From the NCBI RefSeq assembly GCF_015352985.1, contig NZ_JACYXF010000001.1, positions 434,001 through 498,000 on the forward strand: a DNA stretch of 64,000 nt, given 5' to 3'. A model generated the notes under the pieces. That model searched no databases and was not told where the DNA came from. It worked only from the letters and a program-made list of their open reading frames with translations. The DNA comes from Noviherbaspirillum malthae (GTDB lineage Bacteria; Pseudomonadota; Gammaproteobacteria; Burkholderiales; Burkholderiaceae_D). Within the stretch, counting starts at the first letter, position 1; the number at the start of each line of letters is the position of its first letter. A program made the translations under genes and the position numbers. Shown piece by piece: positions 10,443-18,786 of this stretch.

Positions 10443-11800
10443 TGTGCGGAGCCTTCCGCCGGCGTTTCCTTCGGTTTGCTGCGGCTGCGGCGGCGGCGCT
10501 TGCGGGCGGGCGCTCCTTCTCCTTCGGCCTTGGGCTTGCGGGCAAGAAGGGCTTCGCGCTCGGGGCCGTCGGCGGCCATGAAGTCGGTCCACCAGTCGCC
10601 GATTTCCTGGTCGATTTCACCCGAGGCGCAGCGCAGCAGCAGGAAATCGTAGCCGGCGCGCAGGCGCGGATGCTCGAGCAGCTTGTACGGCGACTTGCCG
10701 ACGCGGCGCTCGAAGCGCGGCTGCATCGCCCAGATGTCGCGCATGTCGGAAGCGATGCGGCGCTGCAGGGCGAGCTTTTCGGTCTGGGTGTTGAGCACGT
10801 CGTCGGCCGCCAGGTGCAGCGCGGGAATCGGATATTCGCCGGCGGCCTGGTAGGCCGTCCACTTTTCCAGGACTTGGTGCCAGAGCAGGGAAGCGAACAG
10901 GAAACCCGGCGATACCGGCTTGCCTTCGCGGATGCGCTGGTCGGTGCCGGCCAGCGCCAGGGTGACGAACTTCTCGCCCAGCGGCTGCTCCAGCACGACG
11001 TCGAGCAGCGGCAAGAGGCCGTGGTGCAGGCCTTCCGTGCGCAGCTGCTGCAGGCAGGCCAGCGCCTGGCCGCTCATGAGCAGCTTGAGCATCTCGTCGA
11101 AAACCCGGGCCGCGGGAACGTTGTTGATCAGCGGCGCCATGACCTGGATCGGCGCGCGCGTCTGCGGGTCGATGGTGAAGCCGAGCTTGGCGGCGAAGCG
11201 CACCACGCGCAGCAGGCGCACCGGGTCTTCGCGGTAGCGCGCTTCCGGAACGCCGATGATGCGCAGGGTCTTGCTGCGGATGTCGGCGATGCCCTGGTGA
11301 TAGTCGAACACCTGCCGCGTGGCCGGATCGTAGTACATCGCATTGATCGTGAAGTCGCGCCGCACCGCATCTTCATGCTGTTCGCCGAAGGTGTTGTCGC
11401 GCAGCACGCGGCCGTGCTCGTCCTTGGGCGCGTTGTCGGCCGAGGTGCTGCGGAAGGTGGTGACTTCGATGATTTCCTGGCCGAACATCACGTGCACGAT
11501 CTGGAAGCGCCTGCCGATGATGAAGGCGCGCCGGAACAGGCGTTTCACCTGTTCCGGCGTGGCATTGGTGGCGACGTCGAAATCCTTGGGCTTGACGCCG
11601 AGCAGCAGGTCGCGCACCGCGCCGCCGACCACGAAAGCCTTGAAGCCGGCTTCCTGCAATGTCTGCGTGACGCGCACCGCGTTCGGCGACAGCAGCTGCG
11701 GATTGATGCCGTGGTCGTTCGGTCCGAGAATGGCCGGCTGGTTCGGGCTTTCGGTTTTCTTCTTTACGCCGAGGATGCGCTTGATAAGCTTTTTAATCAT
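10439..11800 (-). CDS. pcnB: Poly(A) polymerase I
   Basis: Protein of 453 residues, class II nucleotidyltransferase that adds 3' poly(A) tails to RNA and so promotes decay. The catalytic head shows GGAVRD at 59-64 and the metal-binding DFD at 73-75. RRDFTINAMYYDP, RIIGVPEARYREDPVRLLR and FEMLKLL-type blocks follow. The C-terminal tail is Arg/Lys rich (KRRRRSRSKPK), as usual for PcnB, and separates it from tRNA nucleotidyltransferase. Its start overlaps the HAD phosphatase stop (ATGA). Confidence 0.95.
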   Translation of the reverse strand: MIKKLIKRILGVKKKTESPNQPAILGPNDHGINPQLLSPNAVRVTQTLQEAGFKAFVVGGAVRDLLLGVKPKDFDVATNATPEQVKRLFRRAFIIGRRFQIVHVMFGQEIIEVTTFRSTSADNAPKDEHGRVLRDNTFGEQHEDAVRRDFTINAMYYDPATRQVFDYHQGIADIRSKTLRIIGVPEARYREDPVRLLRVVRFAAKLGFTIDPQTRAPIQVMAPLINNVPAARVFDEMLKLLMSGQALACLQQLRTEGLHHGLLPLLDVVLEQPLGEKFVTLALAGTDQRIREGKPVSPGFLFASLLWHQVLEKWTAYQAAGEYPIPALHLAADDVLNTQTEKLALQRRIASDMRDIWAMQPRFERRVGKSPYKLLEHPRLRAGYDFLLLRCASGEIDQEIGDWWTDFMAADGPEREALLARKPKAEGEGAPARKRRRRSRSKPKETPAEGSAQ

Positions 11801-12465
11801 TCGAACAGGGACAGGATGGGCCAGCCTTGGGCGCTGGCATGCGCTCTGAGCAAGGCGTTCGGGTTGGTGGCGACGGGATCGGTCACGGCGGACAGCAGCG
11901 GAATGTCGTTCTGGGAATCGCTGTAGAAATAGCTGCGCGGGAAGCCGGACAGGGACTTGCCCTGCGCGGCCAGCCAGTCGTTCAGATGAACGACCTTGCC
12001 GGAACCGGAAGTGGGAATGCCGAGCAGTTTGCCGGTGATTTCGCCTTCCGGTGTTTCTTCAGGCTGCGCGGCGATCAGGTTGGCCACGCCGAGCGCGGCC
12101 GCGATCGGCGCGGTGACGAAACGGTTGGTGGCGGTGATGATGACGACTTCATCGCCGGCATCCTGGTGGCGCCTGACGAGGTCGAGCGCCGTCTGGCGGA
12201 TGCCCGGGCGGATCACTTCCGCCATGAACTGCTCGTGCCAGGTATCGAGCTGTTTTCTGGGGAAGCCCGCCAGCGTGCCGAGCGCGAATTCCAGGTATTC
12301 GACCGGATCGAGCGTGCCGGCTTCGTACTGGGCATAGAACTGGGCGTTGCGGCGGGAGAAGGCTTCGTTGTCCACGGCGCCGATGCGCACCAGGAACTGG
12401 CCCCATTCATAATCGGAGTCCAGCGGTATCAGGGTATGGTCTAGGTCGAAGAGGGCGATATTCAT
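11797..12465 (-). CDS. HAD-superfamily subclass IB hydrolase
   Basis: Protein of 222 residues. HAD motif I is FDLDHTLIPLDSD (nucleophile Asp in DLDHT, residues 7-11), motif II is IITATN and motif IV is YSDSQNDIPLL, as in SerB-like subclass IB phosphatases. The substrate is not known; homologues are commonly annotated near hda and pcnB in betaproteobacteria. Start codon overlaps the hda stop by one base (TAATG), so translation is probably coupled. Confidence 0.9.
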   Translation of the reverse strand: MNIALFDLDHTLIPLDSDYEWGQFLVRIGAVDNEAFSRRNAQFYAQYEAGTLDPVEYLEFALGTLAGFPRKQLDTWHEQFMAEVIRPGIRQTALDLVRRHQDAGDEVVIITATNRFVTAPIAAALGVANLIAAQPEETPEGEITGKLLGIPTSGSGKVVHLNDWLAAQGKSLSGFPRSYFYSDSQNDIPLLSAVTDPVATNPNALLRAHASAQGWPILSLFE

Positions 12466-13151
12466 TATGGTTTGGGTTCACCTTCGAGTTGCAGCAGGCT
12501 GCGCAGCAGGGGCAGGGTGATCGGCCGTTGGGTTTCCAGAGAGTACTGGTCCAGGGCATCGAGCATTGCCGACAGTGAGCGCATGTCGCGGCGGAAATGG
12601 GTGATCAGATAGGGTAACACGCCCGGAGGAAGGCTAATGCCGCGCGCCTGCGCCGTCTGGGTCAGGGCGGCGATCTTTTCCTCGTCGGTCAGGCCGTGCA
12701 CCTGGTACACCAGGCCCCAGCCGAGGCGCGTGCGCAGGTCTTCCCGCAATTCCAGTCCCAGCGGCGGCTTGCTGCCGGCACTGACCAGCAGCGCTCCGTT
12801 TTCCTTGACTTGGTTGAACAGGGCGAAGGCCGCAATCTGGGCATCGGCGTCCAGGTCCTGGCAATCGTCCATCAGGTAAAGGCCGATGCCGTGGTCGAAT
12901 ACATAATCCTCCGGCGGCGCGCCGGCCGGAAGGTAGCGTGCATCCGCATCGGCATCCGCCGCCAGCGAGCGCAGCAGGTGCGTCTTGCCGGCGCCTTCCT
13001 CGCCCCAGAGATAGATGAAGCGATCGTCGGAAACGGCGCCGCCCTGCGCGAAACGCCGCAGGCGCTGCGCCAGTTCGGCGTTCCGGCCGACAACGAAGGT
13101 ATCGAGGGTTTGCGGTTTTTCCGCGCCCAGGTCAAGGAGCATTTGCCTCAT
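12465..13151 (-). CDS. hda: DnaA regulatory inactivator Hda
   Basis: Protein of 228 residues, an AAA+ protein like the central part of DnaA. With the sliding clamp it triggers DnaA-ATP hydrolysis and prevents re-initiation. The N-terminal MRQMLLDLG contains a clamp-binding-like QMLLDL. Walker A is [11 protein letters not shown] (about 50-60), Walker [11 protein letters not shown], and sensor 2 is in [16 protein letters not shown]. The open frame continues upstream to 13268, but family alignment sets the start at 13151 (or ATG 13142). It diverges from purM, and is first in a seven-gene unit. Confidence 0.92.
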   Translation of the reverse strand: MRQMLLDLGAEKPQTLDTFVVGRNAELAQRLRRFAQGGAVSDDRFIYLWGEEGAGKTHLLRSLAADADADARYLPAGAPPEDYVFDHGIGLYLMDDCQDLDADAQIAAFALFNQVKENGALLVSAGSKPPLGLELREDLRTRLGWGLVYQVHGLTDEEKIAALTQTAQARGISLPPGVLPYLITHFRRDMRSLSAMLDALDQYSLETQRPITLPLLRSLLQLEGEPKP

Positions 13152-13313
13152 GACGGACGAAAAAAGCTGCCGCGCCGGCCGCATTCCTGCTGGGGAAGGA
13201 AAGAAAATGGCATGAAACTGGAAGCTTGCACTGATCGGTTTGTTAAAATAGCGGTTTGGTCGCCGCATTTGGCTATCAACCGCCTATTTTACCGCCTCTG
13301 CCTCCATCTAATC

Positions 13314-14357
13314 ATGAGTTCCTCTTCCAACGTCTCCCTTTCCTACCGCGATGCCGGTGTTGACATTGACGCGGGCGATGCCCTGGTCGAAGCCATCAAG
13401 CCTTTTGCCAAGCGCACCATGCGCGAAGGCGTGCTCGGCGGCATCGGCGGCTTCGGCGCGCTGTTTGAAATCAGCAAGAAATACAAGGAACCGGTGCTCG
13501 TTTCCGGCACCGACGGCGTTGGGACCAAACTCAAGCTGGCCTTCCACCTGAACAAGCACGACACCGTCGGCATCGACCTGGTCGCGATGAGCGTCAACGA
13601 CATTCTCGTGCAGGGCGCCGAACCGCTGTTCTTCCTCGATTACTTTGCCTGCGGCAAGCTCGACGTCCCGTCGGCGACCGATGTCATCAAGGGCATCGCG
13701 AAAGGCTGCGAACTGGCGGGTTGCGCGCTGATCGGCGGCGAAACGGCGGAAATGCCGAGCATGTACCCCGACGGCGAATACGACCTGGCCGGCTTTGCCG
13801 TCGGCGCGGTCGAAAAGTCGAAGCTCATCGACGGCAGCAAGATCGTGCCGGGCGACGTGGTGCTGGGCCTGGCTTCCTCCGGCGCGCATTCCAACGGCTA
13901 TTCGCTGGTGCGCAAGATCATCTCGGTGGCCCAGCCCGACCTGAACGCCGATTTCCACGGACGCCGCCTCGCGGACGTGCTGCTGGAGCCGACCCACATC
14001 TATGTCAAGCCGCTGCTGGCGCTGATGCAGACGCTGGAAGTCAAGGGCATGGCCCATATCACCGGCGGCGGTCTGGTGGAAAACGTGCCGCGCGTGTTGC
14101 GCGACAACCTCACCGCCGTCCTGCACCGCGACGCCTGGACCATGCCGCCGCTGTTCTCCTGGCTGCAGCAGCACGGCAATGTCGCCGATGACGAAATGCA
14201 CCGCGTCTTCAACTGCGGCATCGGCATGGTGGTCATCGTGTCGCAGGAAAATGCGGATGCGGCGATTGCCCAGCTGAAGGCTGCCGGCGAGACGGTCACG
14301 CGCATCGGCGAGATCCGCGAACGCAAGGACGGCGAGGCGCAGACCATCGTCGTCTGA
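13314..14357 (+). CDS. purM: Phosphoribosylformylglycinamidine cyclo-ligase (AIR synthase)
   Basis: Protein of 347 residues that makes aminoimidazole ribonucleotide with ATP in purine synthesis. Family blocks are [79 protein letters not shown] and [15 protein letters not shown]. The frame is open upstream to 12696, but that part only overlies hda on the opposite strand. ATG 13314 fits the family start. A -10-like TAAAAT lies at 13244-13249 in the divergent hda-purM region. Confidence 0.97.
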   Translation: MSSSSNVSLSYRDAGVDIDAGDALVEAIKPFAKRTMREGVLGGIGGFGALFEISKKYKEPVLVSGTDGVGTKLKLAFHLNKHDTVGIDLVAMSVNDILVQGAEPLFFLDYFACGKLDVPSATDVIKGIAKGCELAGCALIGGETAEMPSMYPDGEYDLAGFAVGAVEKSKLIDGSKIVPGDVVLGLASSGAHSNGYSLVRKIISVAQPDLNADFHGRRLADVLLEPTHIYVKPLLALMQTLEVKGMAHITGGGLVENVPRVLRDNLTAVLHRDAWTMPPLFSWLQQHGNVADDEMHRVFNCGIGMVVIVSQENADAAIAQLKAAGETVTRIGEIRERKDGEAQTIVV

Positions 14358-14380
14358 CGCATAATCGCAGATTGCAAAAG

Positions 14381-14417
14381 AAGGCTGCGGTGCGAAGAGC
14401 GCCGCAGCCTTTTTATT
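14381..14417 (+). terminator. Rho-independent terminator after purM
   Basis: Stem AAGGCTGCGG(TGC) pairs with (GC)GCCGCAGCCTT, loop GAAGA, followed by TTTTTATTTT. It separates purM from the convergent Anbu cluster. Confidence 0.88.
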
Positions 14418-14475
14418 TTGCTGTTCGGAAAAATTCTTTGGATTTCGAAGGGGAAGCGCCTGCGTCGCTAGCAGA

Positions 14476-15354
14476 TCAATGCTGCTGCCTCGACCGGTTC
14501 TGCTGGGCCAGCGTCTGCAGCGGCGCAGGGTGCGCGTCGGTATTGGCGACGCTCTGCGGTGGCGGGATGCGCACCGGCTGATTGCGGACCGCAGTGGTGG
14601 ACAGCACATTCACCTGGGCATCCGGCGCCGCATTCCATACCGGGTCGTCGATATTCTCGAACACTCTCTTCAACTGCTGCCCCCAGGTGTCGCGGATCAT
14701 CCGGAAATACTGGTTCTTCTCGTCGATCGTGACGAAGCGCGTGACCGCCAGCGAGTCCTTTTCATAGATGAGCAGGTCCAGGGGCAGGCCGACCGACACG
14801 TTGGACTTCAAGGTGGAATCCATGGAAATCAGCGCGCATTTCGCCGCCTCGTCGAGGCTGGTGGCAGGCGTGATCACCCGGTCAATGATGGGCTTGCCGT
14901 ATTTGGCTTCGCCGATCTGGAAATAAGAGGCTTCGTTCTGGGCCTCGATGAAATTGCCTGCGGAATAGATCTGGAACAGCCGGCAGCGCTCGCCGTTGAT
15001 CTGGCCGCCCAGGATCAGGCTGACATTGAAATCGATGCCGAATTCGCGCAGCGAGCGCGCATCGCGTTCATACACCGCCCGCACCGCTTCGCCGACGATC
15101 TGCGCCGCTTCGTCCATGCTGCTCGCCGTCCATATGCTCCTGCCGCCGGTGGCCGACGGATGGCCCAACATCTGCCGCACCGATTGCGAAATCGACAGGT
15201 TTCCGGCGCTCATCAGCACCATCATGCGGTCGCCGGGATTCTCGAACACCGTCATTTTGCGGAACGTGCTTACCTGATCGACTCCGGCGTTGGTGCGCGA
15301 GTCGGACAGGAAAACCAGCCCCGAATCGAGGCGTATGGCGACGCAGTAAGTCAT
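14476..15354 (-). CDS. Anbu-type proteasome-like peptidase
   Basis: Protein of 292 residues of the Ntn-hydrolase fold. It begins MTYCVAIRLDSGLVFLSDSR, matching the Anbu family (ancestral beta subunit), in which Thr2 becomes the N-terminal nucleophile after Met removal. DSRTNAGVDQVSTFRKM, SAGNLSISQSVRQML and LILGGQINGERCRLFQIYSAG are typical. About 40 extra residues at the C-terminus are Pro/Gln/Asn rich. It is separated from the transglutaminase gene by 112 bp and is the last gene of a four-gene Anbu cluster, the usual context. Its target proteins are unknown. Confidence 0.92.
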   Translation of the reverse strand: MTYCVAIRLDSGLVFLSDSRTNAGVDQVSTFRKMTVFENPGDRMMVLMSAGNLSISQSVRQMLGHPSATGGRSIWTASSMDEAAQIVGEAVRAVYERDARSLREFGIDFNVSLILGGQINGERCRLFQIYSAGNFIEAQNEASYFQIGEAKYGKPIIDRVITPATSLDEAAKCALISMDSTLKSNVSVGLPLDLLIYEKDSLAVTRFVTIDEKNQYFRMIRDTWGQQLKRVFENIDDPVWNAAPDAQVNVLSTTAVRNQPVRIPPPQSVANTDAHPAPLQTLAQQNRSRQQH

Positions 15355-15466
15355 GGTTGCAACCGGGAATGCAAAATCGGGATTTTACAGGATGCCCTTC
15401 TGCTTCTGTCCGAATTGGTGCGCCATGCCGCGCATTTTGTCGGTGTGCAACAAGCTTGCCATTTCT

Positions 15467-16273
15467 TCATTTCAAGGCGATATCGACCCTGACATCGAGG
15501 GTTTCGGTTCCGCCGCCGCGCCGCACGCCGCGGATCGGCGCAGCGGAATCGTAGTCGCGTCCGATCGCCAGCCGGCACAGCGATGCATCGGCATAGCGCG
15601 CATGCGTGATATCGATGCTGCACCAGCCGCTGTAGCCGCTTTCCTCTACCCAGACATCGACCCAGGCATGGCTTTCCGCATGGCTGGTGTTGCCCGGATC
15701 GATATAGCCGGAAACATAACGCGCCGGGATGCCCTGCACATGGCAGCAGGCCAGGAACAGGTGGGCATAATCCTGGCAGACTCCGCGACCAAGCTTCAGC
15801 GCTTCCGCACCGGTGGAGGTGACCACCGTGGCGCCGCTCTGGTAGGTCACCTTGTCACGGATGGCATCGGAAAAGGCGAGCAGCCGGCTGCCGTCCGCGT
15901 TCCGCGGAAGGAAGGCCTGCGCGAATTCGACGACCGCCTCGTCCGCTTCGGTCAGCCGCGTGGGCACGGTGAACACCAGCGGCGAGAAGCCGGAGGCGTC
16001 GGGCAGCCGTCCGCGGTCGAGCGGCGCCACCTCGACGATGCCTTCCGCGACGATGCGCACCTCGTCGTGCTGGCCGGTGATGGTCAGCATGTGGCAGGGG
16101 TTGCCGAAGGCATCGGTGAAGCCGTGGCGCCGCCCGGTGGTGGCAATCGACCAGGAGCGCACCTGCTGGTGCGGCTCGGTGCGCGGCGTCAGGCGCAGCT
16201 GCTGGATGGTATAGCTCTGCGGCGCCGTGTAGTGGTACACCGTCTCGTGGCGGATGGAGAGCGCCATGGTCAT
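15467..16273 (-). CDS. Transglutaminase-like cysteine peptidase family protein (Anbu cluster)
   Basis: Protein of 268 residues. An N-terminal beta domain (about 1-110, starting with LSIRHETVYHY) is followed by a transglutaminase core with a complete catalytic triad: C166 in GRGVCQDYAH, H202 in SHAWVDVWV and D221 in CSIDITHARYAD. There is no signal peptide, so it should act in the cytoplasm. The start overlaps the alpha-E stop (ATGA); ATG at 16267 is an alternative. Transglutaminase, alpha-E and ATP-grasp proteins recur together with Anbu and are thought to form or cut a peptide bond, but the substrate is unknown. Confidence 0.9.
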   Translation of the reverse strand: MTMALSIRHETVYHYTAPQSYTIQQLRLTPRTEPHQQVRSWSIATTGRRHGFTDAFGNPCHMLTITGQHDEVRIVAEGIVEVAPLDRGRLPDASGFSPLVFTVPTRLTEADEAVVEFAQAFLPRNADGSRLLAFSDAIRDKVTYQSGATVVTSTGAEALKLGRGVCQDYAHLFLACCHVQGIPARYVSGYIDPGNTSHAESHAWVDVWVEESGYSGWCSIDITHARYADASLCRLAIGRDYDSAAPIRGVRRGGGTETLDVRVDIALK

Positions 16274-17232
16274 GCCGCCAGCGGAACGAGAAAGTCGCGG
16301 CTGACGCGATTGCCCAGTTCGAAGATGCGTTCGAGGAACCGGGTCAGGAAATCGTGCAGCCCGTCTTTCAGGATTTCATGGATGTCGCCGAACTTCAGCT
16401 CGGCATGCAGCCGCCCGGCAAAGCGTTCGGTATCGGCCGAGACGTCATTGCGCACATGCTGCAGATTGTTGACCACCTCTTCCAGGCAGGCCAGCAGGGA
16501 GCGCGGCATGTCGCCGCGCAGCATCAGCAGTTCGGCTACCCGTTCCGGCGTGATCACGTCGCGGTACACTTTCCTGTAGATCTCGAAGGCCGATACCGAG
16601 CGCAGGATCGCCGCCCAATAATAGAAGTCGCGCCGGGATTCTTCCTCGGGCGGCTCGTCGGTGTCGGTATTCGACTGCGTGCCGTGGAATTTCACGTCCA
16701 GGATGCGCGCGGTGTTGTCTGCGCGTTCAAGGAAGGTGCCGAGGCGGATGAAGTAGAACGCCTCGTCTTTCAGCATGGTGCCGATGGTGACGCCGCGCGA
16801 CAGATGGGATCGGTACTTGACCCATTCGAAGAACTGGCTGGGATCGCGCTCGAGCAGGCGGCTGCGCAGCTTGTTCTGCAGCTCCAGGTAGGTTGCGTTC
16901 TGGGTTTCCCACACTTCGGTGGTCAGCGTGCCGCGCACGGCGCGCGCGTTTTCCCGCGCCTGCGTCAGGCAGGACACGATGGACGAAGGGTTGTCCGGAT
17001 CGCGCACCATGAAGTCGAGCACGTCTCTCGCGGTCAGCAGGCCGTACTTGTTGTCGAAGGCCTGCAGCAATTCGGAAATGCCCAGCATCGCCCGCCAGCC
17101 CTGTTCGGCGGCGTGCGCGGATTGCGGCATGAGGGCGGTCTGGACGTTGACGTCCAGCATGCGGGCGGTATTTTCGGCGCGCTCGGTGTAGCGGGCCATC
17201 CAGAACAGGTGATCGGCAGTGCGGCTCAGCAT
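16270..17232 (-). CDS. Alpha-E domain protein (DUF403)
   Basis: Protein of 320 residues, almost all helical, starting MLSRTADHLFWMARYTERAE, the strong signature of the alpha-E family. EAFYFIRLGTFLERADNTARILD and LRGDMPRSLLACLEEV are further conserved blocks. Function is not established; the family nearly always accompanies a circularly permuted ATP-grasp protein, as here, where it starts 1 bp after that gene's stop. It is probably a partner subunit of the ATP-grasp enzyme. Confidence 0.92.
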   Translation of the reverse strand: MLSRTADHLFWMARYTERAENTARMLDVNVQTALMPQSAHAAEQGWRAMLGISELLQAFDNKYGLLTARDVLDFMVRDPDNPSSIVSCLTQARENARAVRGTLTTEVWETQNATYLELQNKLRSRLLERDPSQFFEWVKYRSHLSRGVTIGTMLKDEAFYFIRLGTFLERADNTARILDVKFHGTQSNTDTDEPPEEESRRDFYYWAAILRSVSAFEIYRKVYRDVITPERVAELLMLRGDMPRSLLACLEEVVNNLQHVRNDVSADTERFAGRLHAELKFGDIHEILKDGLHDFLTRFLERIFELGNRVSRDFLVPLAA

Positions 17233-17233
17233 C

Positions 17234-18649
17234 TCATTTCTCCAAAACCCAGGTGTCCTTGGTGCCGCCGCCCTGCGACGAATTCACCACCAGCGAGCCC
17301 TCCTTGAGGGCCACGCGCGTCAGGCCGCCCTTGACCATCGATATCGTCTTGCCCGACAGGACGAAGGGCCGCAGGTCGATATGGCGCGGCGCAATGCCCG
17401 ATTCCACGTAGGTGGGGCAGGCCGACAGCGCCAGCGTGGGTTGGGCGATGTAGCCGTCCGGCTTCGCGATCACGCGCTCGCGGAAGGCTTCGATTTCGGC
17501 CTTGGTGGAAGCCGGCCCGACCAGCATGCCATAGCCGCCGGCGCCGTGCACTTCCTTGACCACCAGTTCGGGCAGATGGGCGAGCGTGTATTCCAGGTCT
17601 TCCTTCCTGCGGCACTGGTAGGTCGGCACGTTGTTGAGGATCGGCTCTTCCGACAGGTAGAACCGGATCATGTCCGGCACGAAGGGATAGATGGACTTGT
17701 CGTCGGCCACGCCGGTGCCGATCGCATTGGCGAGCGTGACCCGGCCGGCACGGTAGACGGAGAGCAGGCCCGGCACGCCCAGCGAGGAGTCGGGACGGAA
17801 AGCCAGCGGATCGAGGAAGTCGTCGTCGATGCGGCGGTAGATCACGTCGACGCGTTTCGGCCCGCGCGTGGTGCGCATGAAGACCGCATTGTCGTCGACG
17901 AACATGTCCTTGCCTTCGACCAGTTCGACACCCATCTGCTGGGCGAGGAAGGCATGTTCGAAGTAGGCGGAGTTGTACATGCCCGGCGTCATGACCACCA
18001 CGGTGGGGTCGCTCACGCCCATCGGCGCCACCGAGCGCAGGTTGTCGAGCAGCATGTCGGGGTAGTGGGCGACCGGCGCCACCTTGTAGCGCGAGAACAG
18101 TTCCGGGAACAGCCGCATCATCATCTTGCGGTCTTCCAGCATGTAGGACACGCCGGACGGCACGCGCAGGTTGTCTTCGAGCACGTAGAACTCGCCTTCG
18201 CCGGCGCGCACGATATCGATGCCGGCGATATGGGCATAGATGTCGGAGGCGACGGAAATGCCCTGCATCTCGGGGCGGTACTGTGCGTTCCTGAACAGCT
18301 GCTCGGCCGGAATGACGCCCGCCTTGACGATGTTCTGGTCATGGTAGATGTCGTGGATGAACATGTTCAGCGCCTTCACCCGCTGCACCAGGCCGGTTTC
18401 CAGCGTCGTCCATTCCGCCGCCGGGATGATGCGGGGAATGATGTCGAAGGGGATCAGGCGCTCGGTGCCGGCATCGTTGCCGTACACGGCGAAGGTGATG
18501 CCCACCCGGCGAAAGATCAGGTCGGCTTCGCCGCGCTTCGCCGCCACCGTGTCCGGCGTCTGCTCGTCCAGCCAGGCCTTCAATTCGCGGTAGTGCTCGC
18601 GCACCTGCGATGATCCGTCCGAATACATCTCATTGAAAAAATTGGGCAT
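17234..18649 (-). CDS. Circularly permuted ATP-grasp type 2 protein
   Basis: Protein of about 471 residues. Motifs such as FIHDIYHDQNIVKAGVIP, GIDIVRAGEGEFYVLEDNLR (acidic/Asn metal site of the ATP-grasp core), VKEVHGAGGYGMLVGPAS and TRVALKEGSLVVNSSQGGG identify the DUF404/407 type. ATP-grasp enzymes ligate a carboxylate to an amine; the substrate here is unknown. The ATG at 18649 matches the family start MPNFF; a TTG at 18673 is possible but has no ribosome site. It is first in the four-gene Anbu cluster. Confidence 0.92.
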   Translation of the reverse strand: MPNFFNEMYSDGSSQVREHYRELKAWLDEQTPDTVAAKRGEADLIFRRVGITFAVYGNDAGTERLIPFDIIPRIIPAAEWTTLETGLVQRVKALNMFIHDIYHDQNIVKAGVIPAEQLFRNAQYRPEMQGISVASDIYAHIAGIDIVRAGEGEFYVLEDNLRVPSGVSYMLEDRKMMMRLFPELFSRYKVAPVAHYPDMLLDNLRSVAPMGVSDPTVVVMTPGMYNSAYFEHAFLAQQMGVELVEGKDMFVDDNAVFMRTTRGPKRVDVIYRRIDDDFLDPLAFRPDSSLGVPGLLSVYRAGRVTLANAIGTGVADDKSIYPFVPDMIRFYLSEEPILNNVPTYQCRRKEDLEYTLAHLPELVVKEVHGAGGYGMLVGPASTKAEIEAFRERVIAKPDGYIAQPTLALSACPTYVESGIAPRHIDLRPFVLSGKTISMVKGGLTRVALKEGSLVVNSSQGGGTKDTWVLEK

Positions 18650-18786
18650 GGCCTGCTCTGTTTGCGAATTCAAATGAAGGGAAATATTTGCAGCTTAGCG
18701 CAAGGGAAGCGCCTGCTCGCTGCGCTTCGTCATGCCAATGCCAGAAACGTGCCAGCAGGAATGCCGGCACGCAGGGAGCAGGCCGG

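Noticed and set aside
12696..13313. An N-terminal extension of about 206 residues to PurM
   Set aside because: It lies opposite hda and has no family likeness; PurM proteins start at about 13314. It is not a fusion.
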